NCBI RefSeq assembly: GCF_000765825.2 | Contig: NZ_JRPE02000011.1 | Coordinates: 1 to 64,000 of the forward strand | Length of the DNA: 64,000 nucleotides | Direction of reading: 5' to 3' | Origin: Helicobacter magdeburgensis | GTDB taxonomy: Bacteria; Campylobacterota; Campylobacteria; Campylobacterales; Helicobacteraceae | Shown: in pieces, positions 1 to 7,463 of the stretch | Layout of the letters: each line of letters starts with the position of its first letter | Position numbering within the stretch: position 1 is the first letter of the stretch | Position numbers and translations under genes: made by a program | Notes under the pieces: generated by a model | What the model was told of the DNA's origin: nothing | What the model saw: only the letters and a program-made list of their open reading frames with translations | The model's database searches: none

Positions 1-137
1 TAAAAACATCATATAGAAATAAAAACCTAAGAGAAGAGACTAGAAGCTCAATCAAATGGGAGTGAAATAATACAGATTTAAAGCTTAAGGGGGGCTTAAG
101 TGAGTAAAGATTCTATGAAGCACGGCAAAAATAGAAT

Positions 138-1052
138 CTAATGCGTATAAATCTCCTGATAGGCTGATTTAAAACGCTTATGAAACCAAAACCAATCCTG
201 CGGTTTAGTCCTTATCGCCTTTTCAATCGCGTCAGCCTGTGCCTGTGTCGCCTCTAAAATATCCTGTGTGCTATCCTCACTTTTTTTACAATAAATAGGC
301 GGATAGAATCTCGCCTCAAAAGATTTGTAGTTTTCTTTAATCTCTATCATCACCGGCACTATCCCTACATTAAAACGGCGTGAGAGCACTGAAGCAATGG
401 TCGTATGCGTTGCCTTTTTGCCAAAAAACTCAACCCACACACCCTCACTCGCAGATATATTTTGATCCACCAAGATTCCAGCCAAGGCATTTTCTGCCCC
501 ATAAAGCTTGAGCAAATGTTTAAACGCACCTTTTTTATCAATAAACTTGACATTTTGCATTTCACGCCGCTGGATAATAAGCTCATTAATCGCGCTAAAC
601 TGCGTTAAACGCCCCAAAGACGCCATATTACACCAATGATAACGCGGTGGCAATACACTCGCCATAGCCTCCCAATACCCATAATGCGCAGAAATCAGCA
701 CCGCCCCCTTATCTTTTTCCAAAGTCTGTAAAATATACTCTTCATCAATGAATCTAAATCGCTTTGTATGCTTATCTAACGGGATAAAAGGCACTCGTAT
801 CGTCTCAAGCAGCACGAAAGCAAAGTTTTTATAGCAAGTTTGAATCAAAGTCTTTTTATCCACTTCACTCATCTGCTCCCCATACACAAAATCCAAATTC
901 GCCTTTGCGTCCTTATACCTGCGTCTATCCACAGCTCTCATTATAAACGCCAACACCACAATATGCCATACAAAAAACCAATGTGGAATCTTGCTAAGAT
1001 AAAAGCCTAAACAACTCACAATAGCTTTTAATATTTTTGTAAAAAACTTCAT
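138..1052 (-). CDS. lpxL: Lipid A late acyltransferase (LpxL/HtrB family)
   Basis: Predicted inner-membrane acyltransferase that adds a secondary acyl chain to Kdo-lipid A. The 304-residue protein has an N-terminal hydrophobic anchor (about residues 10-38). The family H-X4-E catalytic motif is visible as HYGYWE, H123 and E128. Length fits LpxL/HtrB. Its ATG start overlaps the stop of waaC by four bases, so the two are translationally coupled in an LPS operon. The same pair lies side by side in H. pylori (from memory, HP0280-HP0279). Which lipid A position and chain length are used cannot be read from sequence. Confidence 0.9.
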   Translation of the reverse strand: MKFFTKILKAIVSCLGFYLSKIPHWFFVWHIVVLAFIMRAVDRRRYKDAKANLDFVYGEQMSEVDKKTLIQTCYKNFAFVLLETIRVPFIPLDKHTKRFRFIDEEYILQTLEKDKGAVLISAHYGYWEAMASVLPPRYHWCNMASLGRLTQFSAINELIIQRREMQNVKFIDKKGAFKHLLKLYGAENALAGILVDQNISASEGVWVEFFGKKATHTTIASVLSRRFNVGIVPVMIEIKENYKSFEARFYPPIYCKKSEDSTQDILEATQAQADAIEKAIRTKPQDWFWFHKRFKSAYQEIYTH

Positions 1053-2116
1053 ATATCCCTCTCACAAGCCAAACTATGCTGTTTTTGCAAAATCGTATCA
1101 ATCTCTCCCACAATCGCACGAGGAGCAATCTTTGCAATAGAAAAATCATTCTTTTGATAGCGTGGATTCTCACTCCCACTTAAAAAGACATTTTGCTCCC
1201 CCACAAGAGCAAAACGCGAAGCAGGAGTATTGCCATAAAGTGTTACTGAAGGTTTTTGCATAGCCCACGCCAAATGCGTAATGCCCGTATCTCCACCCAC
1301 TACAACACTCACTTTTTGTATTAATGCCTTTATCTCACTCATACTTAAACGCGGTAAAAGCACAACATCTTTACTTTCAAAACAAGCTTTAATCTCTCGT
1401 GCCTTATCCGTGCTATACCACAGCAAAAGCACTTGAATCTGCGATTGAGATAAAAGCATTGTAATCACTTCAACAAATAAATCCACCGGATAGCTTTTAG
1501 ATTCTAAAGATGATTCAAGCACAAGTAGCACCAAATGCTTTTTGCTATCAATCCCGCATTCTCGCATCATTGTAACCACTTGCTCTTTTGCCTTATCATT
1601 TAGGCTAAACGCCTCTTTTCTCCTTGTATATACACGCTCTAGATTCACATCATCAAGCCCCAAAGCCTCACGCATAAGCACAAAATTCCGCTCTAAAATA
1701 TGATTTTCATACGGAATCCTTACTTTTTTCTTGTAAAACAAGCTTGCCGCCCTCTCTTTGATAGAATCTTTATCAAATCCCCACAGCTCACCACTTTTAA
1801 GGAATCTCCCGCATACAGCTGACTTGATAAGCCCTTGCATATCTATAACCTTATCATAATAAGACAGAGCTTTTAGCCGATTAATAATCTTAGGAATCGC
1901 TCTTATTCCACCTTTTTTTAAAGGTATTACAACGAGCCTATCCACACAAGGACTATCCTGCAACACTTCCGCAAAGACATTATCCACAATCCAAGTAATC
2001 TCTACTTCCTGCCCCAACTTCTCTTGTAGTTTCTCTCGCACAAAGGGCAACACACAAGCCCCCACAATCACATCTCCTAGCGAGCTTAGCCGAATGATTG
2101 CTACTCTAAGCCCCAC
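1049..2116 (-). CDS. waaC: ADP-heptose:LPS heptosyltransferase I
   Basis: GT9-family glycosyltransferase, about 355 residues, predicted to add the first L,D-heptose to Kdo of the LPS inner core at the cytoplasmic face of the inner membrane. The N-terminal beta-strand/loop IIRLSSLGDVI and the C-terminal nucleotide-sugar region VVGGDTGITHLAWA are typical. I place the start at the GTG (2116) right after the ppx stop codon (2120-2118). An in-frame TTG upstream at 2137 would add seven residues that lie inside ppx and do not look like the family. An AAGG lies just upstream of the GTG. It is coupled to lpxL downstream. Confidence 0.9.
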   Translation of the reverse strand: MGLRVAIIRLSSLGDVIVGACVLPFVREKLQEKLGQEVEITWIVDNVFAEVLQDSPCVDRLVVIPLKKGGIRAIPKIINRLKALSYYDKVIDMQGLIKSAVCGRFLKSGELWGFDKDSIKERAASLFYKKKVRIPYENHILERNFVLMREALGLDDVNLERVYTRRKEAFSLNDKAKEQVVTMMRECGIDSKKHLVLLVLESSLESKSYPVDLFVEVITMLLSQSQIQVLLLWYSTDKAREIKACFESKDVVLLPRLSMSEIKALIQKVSVVVGGDTGITHLAWAMQKPSVTLYGNTPASRFALVGEQNVFLSGSENPRYQKNDFSIAKIAPRAIVGEIDTILQKQHSLACERDI

Positions 2117-2117
2117 A

Positions 2118-3590
2118 TCACACCTTGATAAACTCAATCTGCAAAGGTTCAGGCTTATGAAGCTTGGCTATATTCTCTCTAGCCAAATACAAATCCGCGC
2201 TTGTATAGATTCTTAGAATCTTAGACTTCACATACTCATAGCGTATCTGCAAATTCCCTTCACTCCTGCAAAGCATTTCTGCTAAGGCTAACATAAAGCT
2301 TAGCCATTGCAAACTTAAAAGCTTAGGCATAAAATCGCTGATATGTTCTATACTCCCATCTTGTGGGATTTTCTTACCACTATATTCTACAAGCAAACAG
2401 ATACTTAAACGCTCTGTGTGTGAAAACCCATACTCCAAGGCATTAAGCAGCATATATGAGCCGTGCAGTTCAGCATTATAAAAATTTAAAATCCGCCCAA
2501 CACTTGATAAGTATGACGCGATATTTAAAAGCTTCTTACATTGCTCATCAAGCTTATGCAGGGGGAATAGGGCATCAAAAATCTTTAAAGATTCTCTTCT
2601 TGTCATCTCTGCATAAGTCTTATCCAGCATAAATCTATCTTCAATCGCACTGATAGAAGGATTAAAAGCTTTTGGGAAAGTATTTTTATGTCCGCGTAAT
2701 AAATCGCTCAAATACACGCCCTCACGCACCCCAACACCGCTTGTAACAATCTGCTTTGCCCCAAAGTGAGCCAAAAACATTTGCAAAATAAGGCAACCAC
2801 TGCGGATATTATCAATCCTATCTTGTGGCACTCCCATAGATTCCAGTTTATCTTCACTTGCTTGAGAGATTTTTTCAAAAAACTTAAGATTCTGTGCGAC
2901 ATCTACTTCATAGCCGTGAAGCTCGGCAATAGGATATTTCTTATATTTCATAATCATCTTTGACAAAGCGCGTATCGTCCCACCAACGCCAAAAATGCGA
3001 TTATGTTGAAAATGCGATGGCACACTTTTTAACTGCTCTTGGATAAATCTCCTTGCCCCTTCAATATTATTTTTCTTATCAAAAAACAGCTCTTTTAGCC
3101 GAATCGTGCCAATATCAAGTGAGACTAAATCTATAATTTTACCATCTCTAATAAACGCACACTCCGTGCTTCCACCGCCTATGTCCATTGTTATACCATC
3201 TTTATAATGCAAAAGATTAGCACAGGCTATACCACCATACAGGGCTTCCTTCTTCCCATCAATGACTTTTACAGACAAGCCACATTCTTTTTTTACCCTA
3301 TCTACAAATATCTTTGAGTTAGGTGCATCACGCAAGGCAGAAGTCGCTACGCAAAACACCTTCCTTGCCTTGTGTGCTTTTGAAATTTGAGCAAACTCCT
3401 TCAGTGCTGACACCGCCCTATTCATCGGCACTTCACCCAAAACACCCCCAGATTCATAGCAGCCCTCTGAAATTCTCACCTTAGACTTAATCTCATAAAT
3501 AAGATGAAAAGCAAAACGCGAAGTCTTACGAAAAATCGCCATACGCACAGAGTTTGAGCCAATATCTATAACGGAGGTAATTTTTGCCAT
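2118..3590 (-). CDS. ppx: Ppx/GppA family phosphatase
   Basis: Exopolyphosphatase or guanosine pentaphosphate phosphatase of the ASKHA fold, 490 residues. The two phosphate-binding loops DIGSNSVRMAIF (about residues 9-20) and DIGGGSTECAFI (about 136-147) are intact. The C-terminal third resembles the HD-like domain found in longer Ppx proteins. It would remove terminal phosphates from polyphosphate or hydrolyse pppGpp to ppGpp in the cytoplasm; sequence alone does not separate the two. It starts one base after the ferredoxin stop and runs directly into waaC, so ferredoxin, ppx, waaC and lpxL form one compact minus-strand operon. Confidence 0.9.
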   Translation of the reverse strand: MAKITSVIDIGSNSVRMAIFRKTSRFAFHLIYEIKSKVRISEGCYESGGVLGEVPMNRAVSALKEFAQISKAHKARKVFCVATSALRDAPNSKIFVDRVKKECGLSVKVIDGKKEALYGGIACANLLHYKDGITMDIGGGSTECAFIRDGKIIDLVSLDIGTIRLKELFFDKKNNIEGARRFIQEQLKSVPSHFQHNRIFGVGGTIRALSKMIMKYKKYPIAELHGYEVDVAQNLKFFEKISQASEDKLESMGVPQDRIDNIRSGCLILQMFLAHFGAKQIVTSGVGVREGVYLSDLLRGHKNTFPKAFNPSISAIEDRFMLDKTYAEMTRRESLKIFDALFPLHKLDEQCKKLLNIASYLSSVGRILNFYNAELHGSYMLLNALEYGFSHTERLSICLLVEYSGKKIPQDGSIEHISDFMPKLLSLQWLSFMLALAEMLCRSEGNLQIRYEYVKSKILRIYTSADLYLARENIAKLHKPEPLQIEFIKV

Positions 3591-3841
3591 TATTCCCCTT
3601 TTTGTAGGGTTTCAAACTTATATCGTAGCTCCTCCATCGTCTCCATATTATCAAGATCTGGCACAATCGCATCAACGGGGCAAACAGACAAGCAACTTGG
3701 CTCATCATAGCTTCCCACGCATTCTGTGCATACATCAGGGTCTATGCTATAAATGGGATCGCCCTCTTCAATCGCTCCATTTGGACATTCTTCAGCACAC
3801 GCATCACAAGCAATACATTCATTATTTATCATTAAAGCCAT
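3590..3841 (-). CDS. 2[4Fe-4S] ferredoxin, YfhL-like
   Basis: Small 83-residue bacterial ferredoxin. Two clusters of cysteines are visible: CIACDACAEEC followed by P, and a second with CTECVGSYDEPSCLSVC, an insert-containing CXXC-X(7-8)-C-X3-C as in the YfhL/Allochromatium type. It would carry low-potential electrons in the cytoplasm. It sits as first gene of the ppx-waaC-lpxL operon, with a short promoter region upstream next to the TrpC-like gene. Helicobacter needs such a ferredoxin for pyruvate and 2-oxoglutarate oxidoreductases, but which partner it serves is unknown. Confidence 0.88.
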   Translation of the reverse strand: MALMINNECIACDACAEECPNGAIEEGDPIYSIDPDVCTECVGSYDEPSCLSVCPVDAIVPDLDNMETMEELRYKFETLQKGE

Positions 3842-3900
3842 CTTACCGCTCCAAAACTATTTTTACAGATAAAAAGCTTAGCCTTTTAACTGAATATTCT

Positions 3901-4710
3901 TTAAAAAGAGCTAAAATCCGCCCCGCTATCAAAAATCTGCACATCTACGCCGTAATCATTGTGGTGATTTGTAGCAATGATTTGGGAATTTGGCACAAGT
4001 GATAAAAGTGCCTCAAAAGAATCTTTATGTATAAATAACATACTTGCTCCACTAAAAATCGCCCTTTTTAGCTCATCTTTATCACACACTTCAACAAAAG
4101 GCTCTAAATTTAACCGCCTAGCAAATTGCAACAACTCACTTAAAGTCTTAGCCGAATGCAACCCACAAGGGATAAGCAGACTATCCGCCCCAAACAACGC
4201 CGATTCCAGAATCTGATACGAATCTACAAACAAATCCGCGTGGATAATAGGCAGAGTGCTATGACGGCGGAGCAAAGAGATAGATTCTAATGCCATACCC
4301 AAAGTGCTAAAATCCACTTTAGAATCTACACAATCCCCACTCACACAAGGCATATATTGCATTCTTAAATCAAGCAAAAACATCTCATTGCCCCCATTTT
4401 GCTTACCATTTTTAATGCTATTTTGCTCCGTCTCACTTGCCATTTCCAAAAACCCAACCTCATCAAAATTGCCTTGAATCTCAAACCTTATAGCATTTTT
4501 AGGCGGATTTGCCCTTGCACGAGCGAAAAATTCCCGCTCAAATCTTGGCAGAAAAGGGCTGTATGCTAATGTCCTGCCCAAAGTCTCAAAGTCAATCACG
4601 CTCTTGCGTTTGGCTAAATGTGCTTGAAGATTGCGTTTGCATTTTTCTGTAAAAATAACGCTTGATTGTAAAAAATTAGATTCTATACTCTTCACTTTTG
4701 CTCCCCACAT
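3901..4710 (-). CDS. TrpC-fold protein lacking IGPS catalytic residues
   Basis: About 269 residues from the ATG at 4710; a GTG at 4767 is possible, but a TGn-TAAAAT promoter lies between the two. The second half matches the indole-3-glycerol-phosphate synthase barrel: a Glu at residue 77 in IRFEIQG, LPIIHADLFVDSYQI (about 153-167), FVEVCD (205-210) and LFIHKDSF (225-232). Against known TrpC the catalytic Lys of the RKDF motif is Ala158, the Lys after the first Glu is Gln79, and the NNRDL phosphate/substrate motif is IHKDSF. There is also a low-complexity insert at about 90-110. It is therefore unlikely to be a working TrpC. Function unknown; it may bind a phosphorylated ligand. Confidence 0.7.
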   Translation of the reverse strand: MWGAKVKSIESNFLQSSVIFTEKCKRNLQAHLAKRKSVIDFETLGRTLAYSPFLPRFEREFFARARANPPKNAIRFEIQGNFDEVGFLEMASETEQNSIKNGKQNGGNEMFLLDLRMQYMPCVSGDCVDSKVDFSTLGMALESISLLRRHSTLPIIHADLFVDSYQILESALFGADSLLIPCGLHSAKTLSELLQFARRLNLEPFVEVCDKDELKRAIFSGASMLFIHKDSFEALLSLVPNSQIIATNHHNDYGVDVQIFDSGADFSSF

Positions 4711-4738
4711 CTTAAAGATAAGCCTATGAAAAACGCCG

Positions 4739-4744
4739 ATTTTA
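4739..4744 (-). promoter_or_regulatory. Extended -10 (TGC-TAAAAT) for the TrpC-like gene
   Basis: Reading the minus strand, TGC followed by TAAAAT lies about 22 bases upstream of the ATG at 4710. This fits a Helicobacter housekeeping (sigma-80) promoter, which depends on an extended -10 and has no strict -35. It also argues against the GTG at 4767 as start codon. Confidence 0.4.
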
Positions 4745-4771
4745 GCATATTCCACATTTAAAAACACTTGC

Positions 4772-4777
4772 TACAAT
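4772..4777 (+). promoter_or_regulatory. Extended -10 (TGC-TACAAT) for the TM2 gene
   Basis: TGC-TACAAT on the plus strand about 48 bases upstream of the TM2-protein ATG, divergent from the TrpC-like promoter. It fits the Helicobacter extended -10 pattern. Confidence 0.45.
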
Positions 4778-4824
4778 CCCAGCTTTCATTTTCTTAAACC
4801 ACATCACACAAAGGACATTACACG

Positions 4825-5181
4825 ATGAATAATTCCGCTTTGATTATGATTACAAGTGCGTGGAGCAATAAGATTCCAAGTGAGGCAGCCTTTATGCTTC
4901 AAGGGAGATTAGAAAAAATCCCTGAAGATAAGATTCAAGTCCTTAGCTTTATACCGCTCAAAGACCCTATAATCGGGCTTATTTTGGGGCTTTTCTTTGG
5001 TGCTCTTAGTGTAGATAGATTCTACAAAGGCGATATTGGACTTGGTATCTTAAAGTTCCTATCCATTTTTATTGTTATCGGCATTTTTTGGGCATTGGCA
5101 GATTTATATTTTGTATGGCAAGGAATCAAAAAAGATAATCTCAATAAAATCAACCAACAGCTTATGATTCTAGGCGTATAG
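4825..5181 (+). CDS. TM2 domain membrane protein
   Basis: 118-residue protein with a soluble N-terminal part and a C-terminal TM2 domain. Two hydrophobic helices (about residues 54-70 and 78-97) surround the family signature with a D-R-F-Y-K-G turn (GALSVDRFYKGDIGLG). TM2 proteins are small inner-membrane proteins of unknown role; the turn resembles a DRF motif next to the membrane. The ATG follows AAAGGAC with good spacing. The next gene is a sodium channel, but a long hairpin separates them, so co-transcription is uncertain. Confidence 0.8.
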   Translation: MNNSALIMITSAWSNKIPSEAAFMLQGRLEKIPEDKIQVLSFIPLKDPIIGLILGLFFGALSVDRFYKGDIGLGILKFLSIFIVIGIFWALADLYFVWQGIKKDNLNKINQQLMILGV

Positions 5182-5309
5182 CTAAATCTTCTATGCCCAA
5201 ACAACTATAAAGGGAGTGATAAGTTCATTACACTGCACGAATAACAGATGATAATTCTCATATTTATGTTGAGATTCTTGATATACAAGATTAAAATATA
5301 ATCATCTTA

Positions 5310-5342
5310 GCAACTTAGGATTCATCAAGAATCCTAAGTTGC
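5310..5342. terminator. 14-bp perfect hairpin after the TM2 gene
   Basis: GCAACTTAGGATTC and its exact reverse complement are separated by five bases (ATCAA). The stem is perfect over 14 pairs and is followed by a short T-containing stretch rather than a clean poly-U tail. It lies 130 bases after the TM2 stop and 75 bases before the channel start. It is probably a terminator for the TM2 gene, or a leader structure for the channel mRNA. Confidence 0.55.
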
Positions 5343-5417
5343 ATTTTAAGCTACATTTAATCATTTTCTTTATAATTGCGACTTTTAACATTATCCCAAA
5401 ATCTCAAAAGGACAAAA

Positions 5418-6173
5418 ATGTTCTCTAGCTTTATACGCAAACTTCAAAAATTTTTAGAATCTACTTCTTGGAGTGTGTTTATCACAAGTGTGATTCTTAT
5501 TAACTCCGCGTGTTTGGGACTAGAGACGATTAAGTTTATTCATAAGCATTTTGGCGAGATTCTTAGCATTATTGATTATATATGCCTTGGGATTTTTATT
5601 GTGGAGTTGGGATTGCGGATTTTAGCTTTTAGGCTAAAGTTTTTTATCGGCAAGGATTGGGGCTGGAATTGGTTTGATTTTATCATCGTAGCAGTAAGTC
5701 TCTTTGCTGTTGGCGGACTAGCGGTGCTTAGGGCATTTAGGGTAATTAGAATCTTCCGTTTGCTTTCCGTCATTCCCACTATGCGTTTAGTTTCTGCGGC
5801 AATGCTTCACACAATCCCCTCAATGATAAGCATAATGGTGCTTTTAATCATCTTTTACTACATCTATGGGGTGCTGTGTGTCAATCTCTTTGGCGAGGCG
5901 TTCCCGCAGTGGTTTGGGGATTTAGGCGATAGCTTTTATACGCTCTTTCAAATTATGACTTTAGAATCTTGGTCTATGGGGATTGTGCGTCCTATTATGG
6001 AAGTGTATCCTTGGGCGTGGGCGGTGTTTGTGAGCTTTATTTGCATTGTGAGCTTTATCGTGCTAAATCTCGTTGTAGGTGTTGTGGTAGAGAGCATAGC
6101 TGAAATGAAGCAAATGCGTGAAGAAAACACTAAAGATTCTAAATCCAGCACAGAATCTAAAGCAAAGGATTAG
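5418..6173 (+). CDS. Voltage-gated sodium channel, NavAb/NaChBac type
   Basis: 251-residue six-helix inner-membrane channel subunit expected to form a homotetramer. S4 carries arginines every third residue (R105, R108, R111, R114 in LRAFRVIRIFRL). The selectivity filter is TLESWSMG (181-188), the sodium-selective filter of NavAb from Arcobacter; the surrounding pore (FGEAFPQWFG and RPIMEVYPWAW) also follows NavAb. S6 ends near residue 226. The tail is short, charged and Ser/Lys/Glu-rich, without the long neck and coiled coil of NavAb. The start is the ATG at 5418 after AAAAGGAC; an upstream in-frame TTG at 5376 has no ribosome site. It may admit sodium for motility or pH/osmotic control. Confidence 0.9.
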   Translation: MFSSFIRKLQKFLESTSWSVFITSVILINSACLGLETIKFIHKHFGEILSIIDYICLGIFIVELGLRILAFRLKFFIGKDWGWNWFDFIIVAVSLFAVGGLAVLRAFRVIRIFRLLSVIPTMRLVSAAMLHTIPSMISIMVLLIIFYYIYGVLCVNLFGEAFPQWFGDLGDSFYTLFQIMTLESWSMGIVRPIMEVYPWAWAVFVSFICIVSFIVLNLVVGVVVESIAEMKQMREENTKDSKSSTESKAKD

Positions 6174-6178
6174 CACAA

Positions 6179-7186
6179 ATGCCAATGCGATGTGCGGTTA
6201 TTGGCTATGGATATTGGGGGCGGAATGTCGCTAGGGCTTTGCATAATAGCACAGAGTTTGCCCTGCATACCATTTATGATGAAGATAAAGCCGCACAGGC
6301 AAAAGCAAAAGAAGATTATGAGATTGTGCCCTATGTCAGCTATGAGGCGATTTTAGCAGATTCTAAGATTCAAGCTATTTTTATCATCACTCCGCCACAA
6401 ACGCACTTTGCCCTAGCAGAATCTGCGTTAAAACATCACAAACACACCTTTGTAGAAAAGCCCCTAACCACACAATACACACAAGCACAACAGCTTTATG
6501 CCCTAGCTAAAAAGCAAAATAAGATTCTTTATTGCGATCATATTTTCCTGCATTCCCCAGCGGTGCAGTATCTCAAAGAGCAGATAAAAAGCTTTGGCGA
6601 GATTGTCTATATCAACGCAAGGCGGATAAATCTAGGGCTATTTCAAAGCAATGTAGATGTGATTTGGGATTTAGCTATCCACGATTTAAGTATTATTGAT
6701 TACCTTGTGGGGCTACATATCAAGGAGGTTTCTACCTTTAAGACACGCTATTTAGACTATCCTAATGACGCTCTGGCTAATATCAATCTACGATTAGAAT
6801 CTGACATTATCATAACCCTTAGTGTATCGTGGCTAAGCCCCATTAAAGTGCGTGAGATGATTATTGGAGGGAGTAAAAAAACAGCCATTTATGATGAGAC
6901 AAAGAAAGATAAAATCGCCCTTTTTGACACGGGCGTTGTGATTAAGGATACTTTTGATACAAATAGTCTGTATCAAAAAATGGTAGAATACAAGCTAGGA
7001 GAACAGCTAACGCCCACTCTGCCAAACACAATGGCACTTGATAATTCCATTGCCTACTTTGCTTCACTCATTCTTAGCGATAATCTTAGGCAATCTCAAA
7101 GCGTAAAATCTAAATGCGATGAAGGACATATCTTACGCGTGATTAAGGCTATTGAGATAATCCAAGATTCACATACACAATCATAG
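6179..7186 (+). CDS. Gfo/Idh/MocA family NAD(P)-dependent oxidoreductase
   Basis: 335-residue cytoplasmic dehydrogenase. The Rossmann loop GYGYWG (residues 9-14) is at the N-terminus, the family EKPL motif at about 97-100, and WDLAIHDLSIIDYL with the conserved Asp/His pair at about 164-177. Closest overall pattern is the sugar-nucleotide dehydrogenase branch (WlbA/WbpB-like, oxidising UDP-GlcNAc-uronate), but the substrate is not fixed by what I see. It begins five bases after the channel stop, so the two may be co-transcribed. A WlbB-like hexapeptide acetyltransferase occurs 16 kb away (23704). Confidence 0.82.
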   Translation: MPMRCAVIGYGYWGRNVARALHNSTEFALHTIYDEDKAAQAKAKEDYEIVPYVSYEAILADSKIQAIFIITPPQTHFALAESALKHHKHTFVEKPLTTQYTQAQQLYALAKKQNKILYCDHIFLHSPAVQYLKEQIKSFGEIVYINARRINLGLFQSNVDVIWDLAIHDLSIIDYLVGLHIKEVSTFKTRYLDYPNDALANINLRLESDIIITLSVSWLSPIKVREMIIGGSKKTAIYDETKKDKIALFDTGVVIKDTFDTNSLYQKMVEYKLGEQLTPTLPNTMALDNSIAYFASLILSDNLRQSQSVKSKCDEGHILRVIKAIEIIQDSHTQS

Positions 7187-7463
7187 TCCTACATACTCTA
7201 TTGTGTCATTCACAAACTTATTTTGCTAATAAGACAAAAACAGACTTTTTTCTTTAAGGGGGGGGGGTTTGAATTGCAAAACCCCCCCTCCCCCTTAAAA
7301 ACCCCCCCCCCGATAACGCTTTATAGGTTTGCGTTTCACGCGATTTTATTTTAATCAGCTTAAGGACGTGCCTTAAGCGTAAGGCTACCGCCACTTTTCT
7401 TATAGTTTGCCACAACTACGCTAATATGAAATCTTGGAGTAACAAAACAGACAAAGGCAGATT
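7187..7463. repeat. Homopolymer-rich spacer: G10, C7-T-C5 and C10 tracts
   Basis: Non-coding spacer between two convergent genes. It holds G10 (7258-7267), C7 T C5 (7282-7294) and C10 (7302-7311). The G tract and the first C tract pair as a long imperfect hairpin with flanks TTTAA and TTAAA and a loop around GAATTGC. A second perfect hairpin, GCTTAAGG-ACGTG-CCTTAAGC, is at 7358-7378. On the minus strand, bases about 7460 to 7365 read as a short open stretch ending SLTLKARP-stop, without a start codon, so it may be a remnant. No intact gene is seen. Confidence 0.75.

Noticed and set aside
3901-4710. Calling this gene a functional trpC
   Set aside because: The catalytic lysine and substrate-binding asparagines are missing, and no trp genes are adjacent.
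5376-5417. TTG start extending the sodium channel by 14 residues
   Set aside because: No ribosome site and no resemblance to the channel N-terminus; ATG 5418 has AAAAGGAC.
7258-7311. Classic phase-variable gene at the G10/C10 tracts
   Set aside because: No open frame with a start and domain content runs through the tracts on either strand; I kept it only as an unusual spacer.
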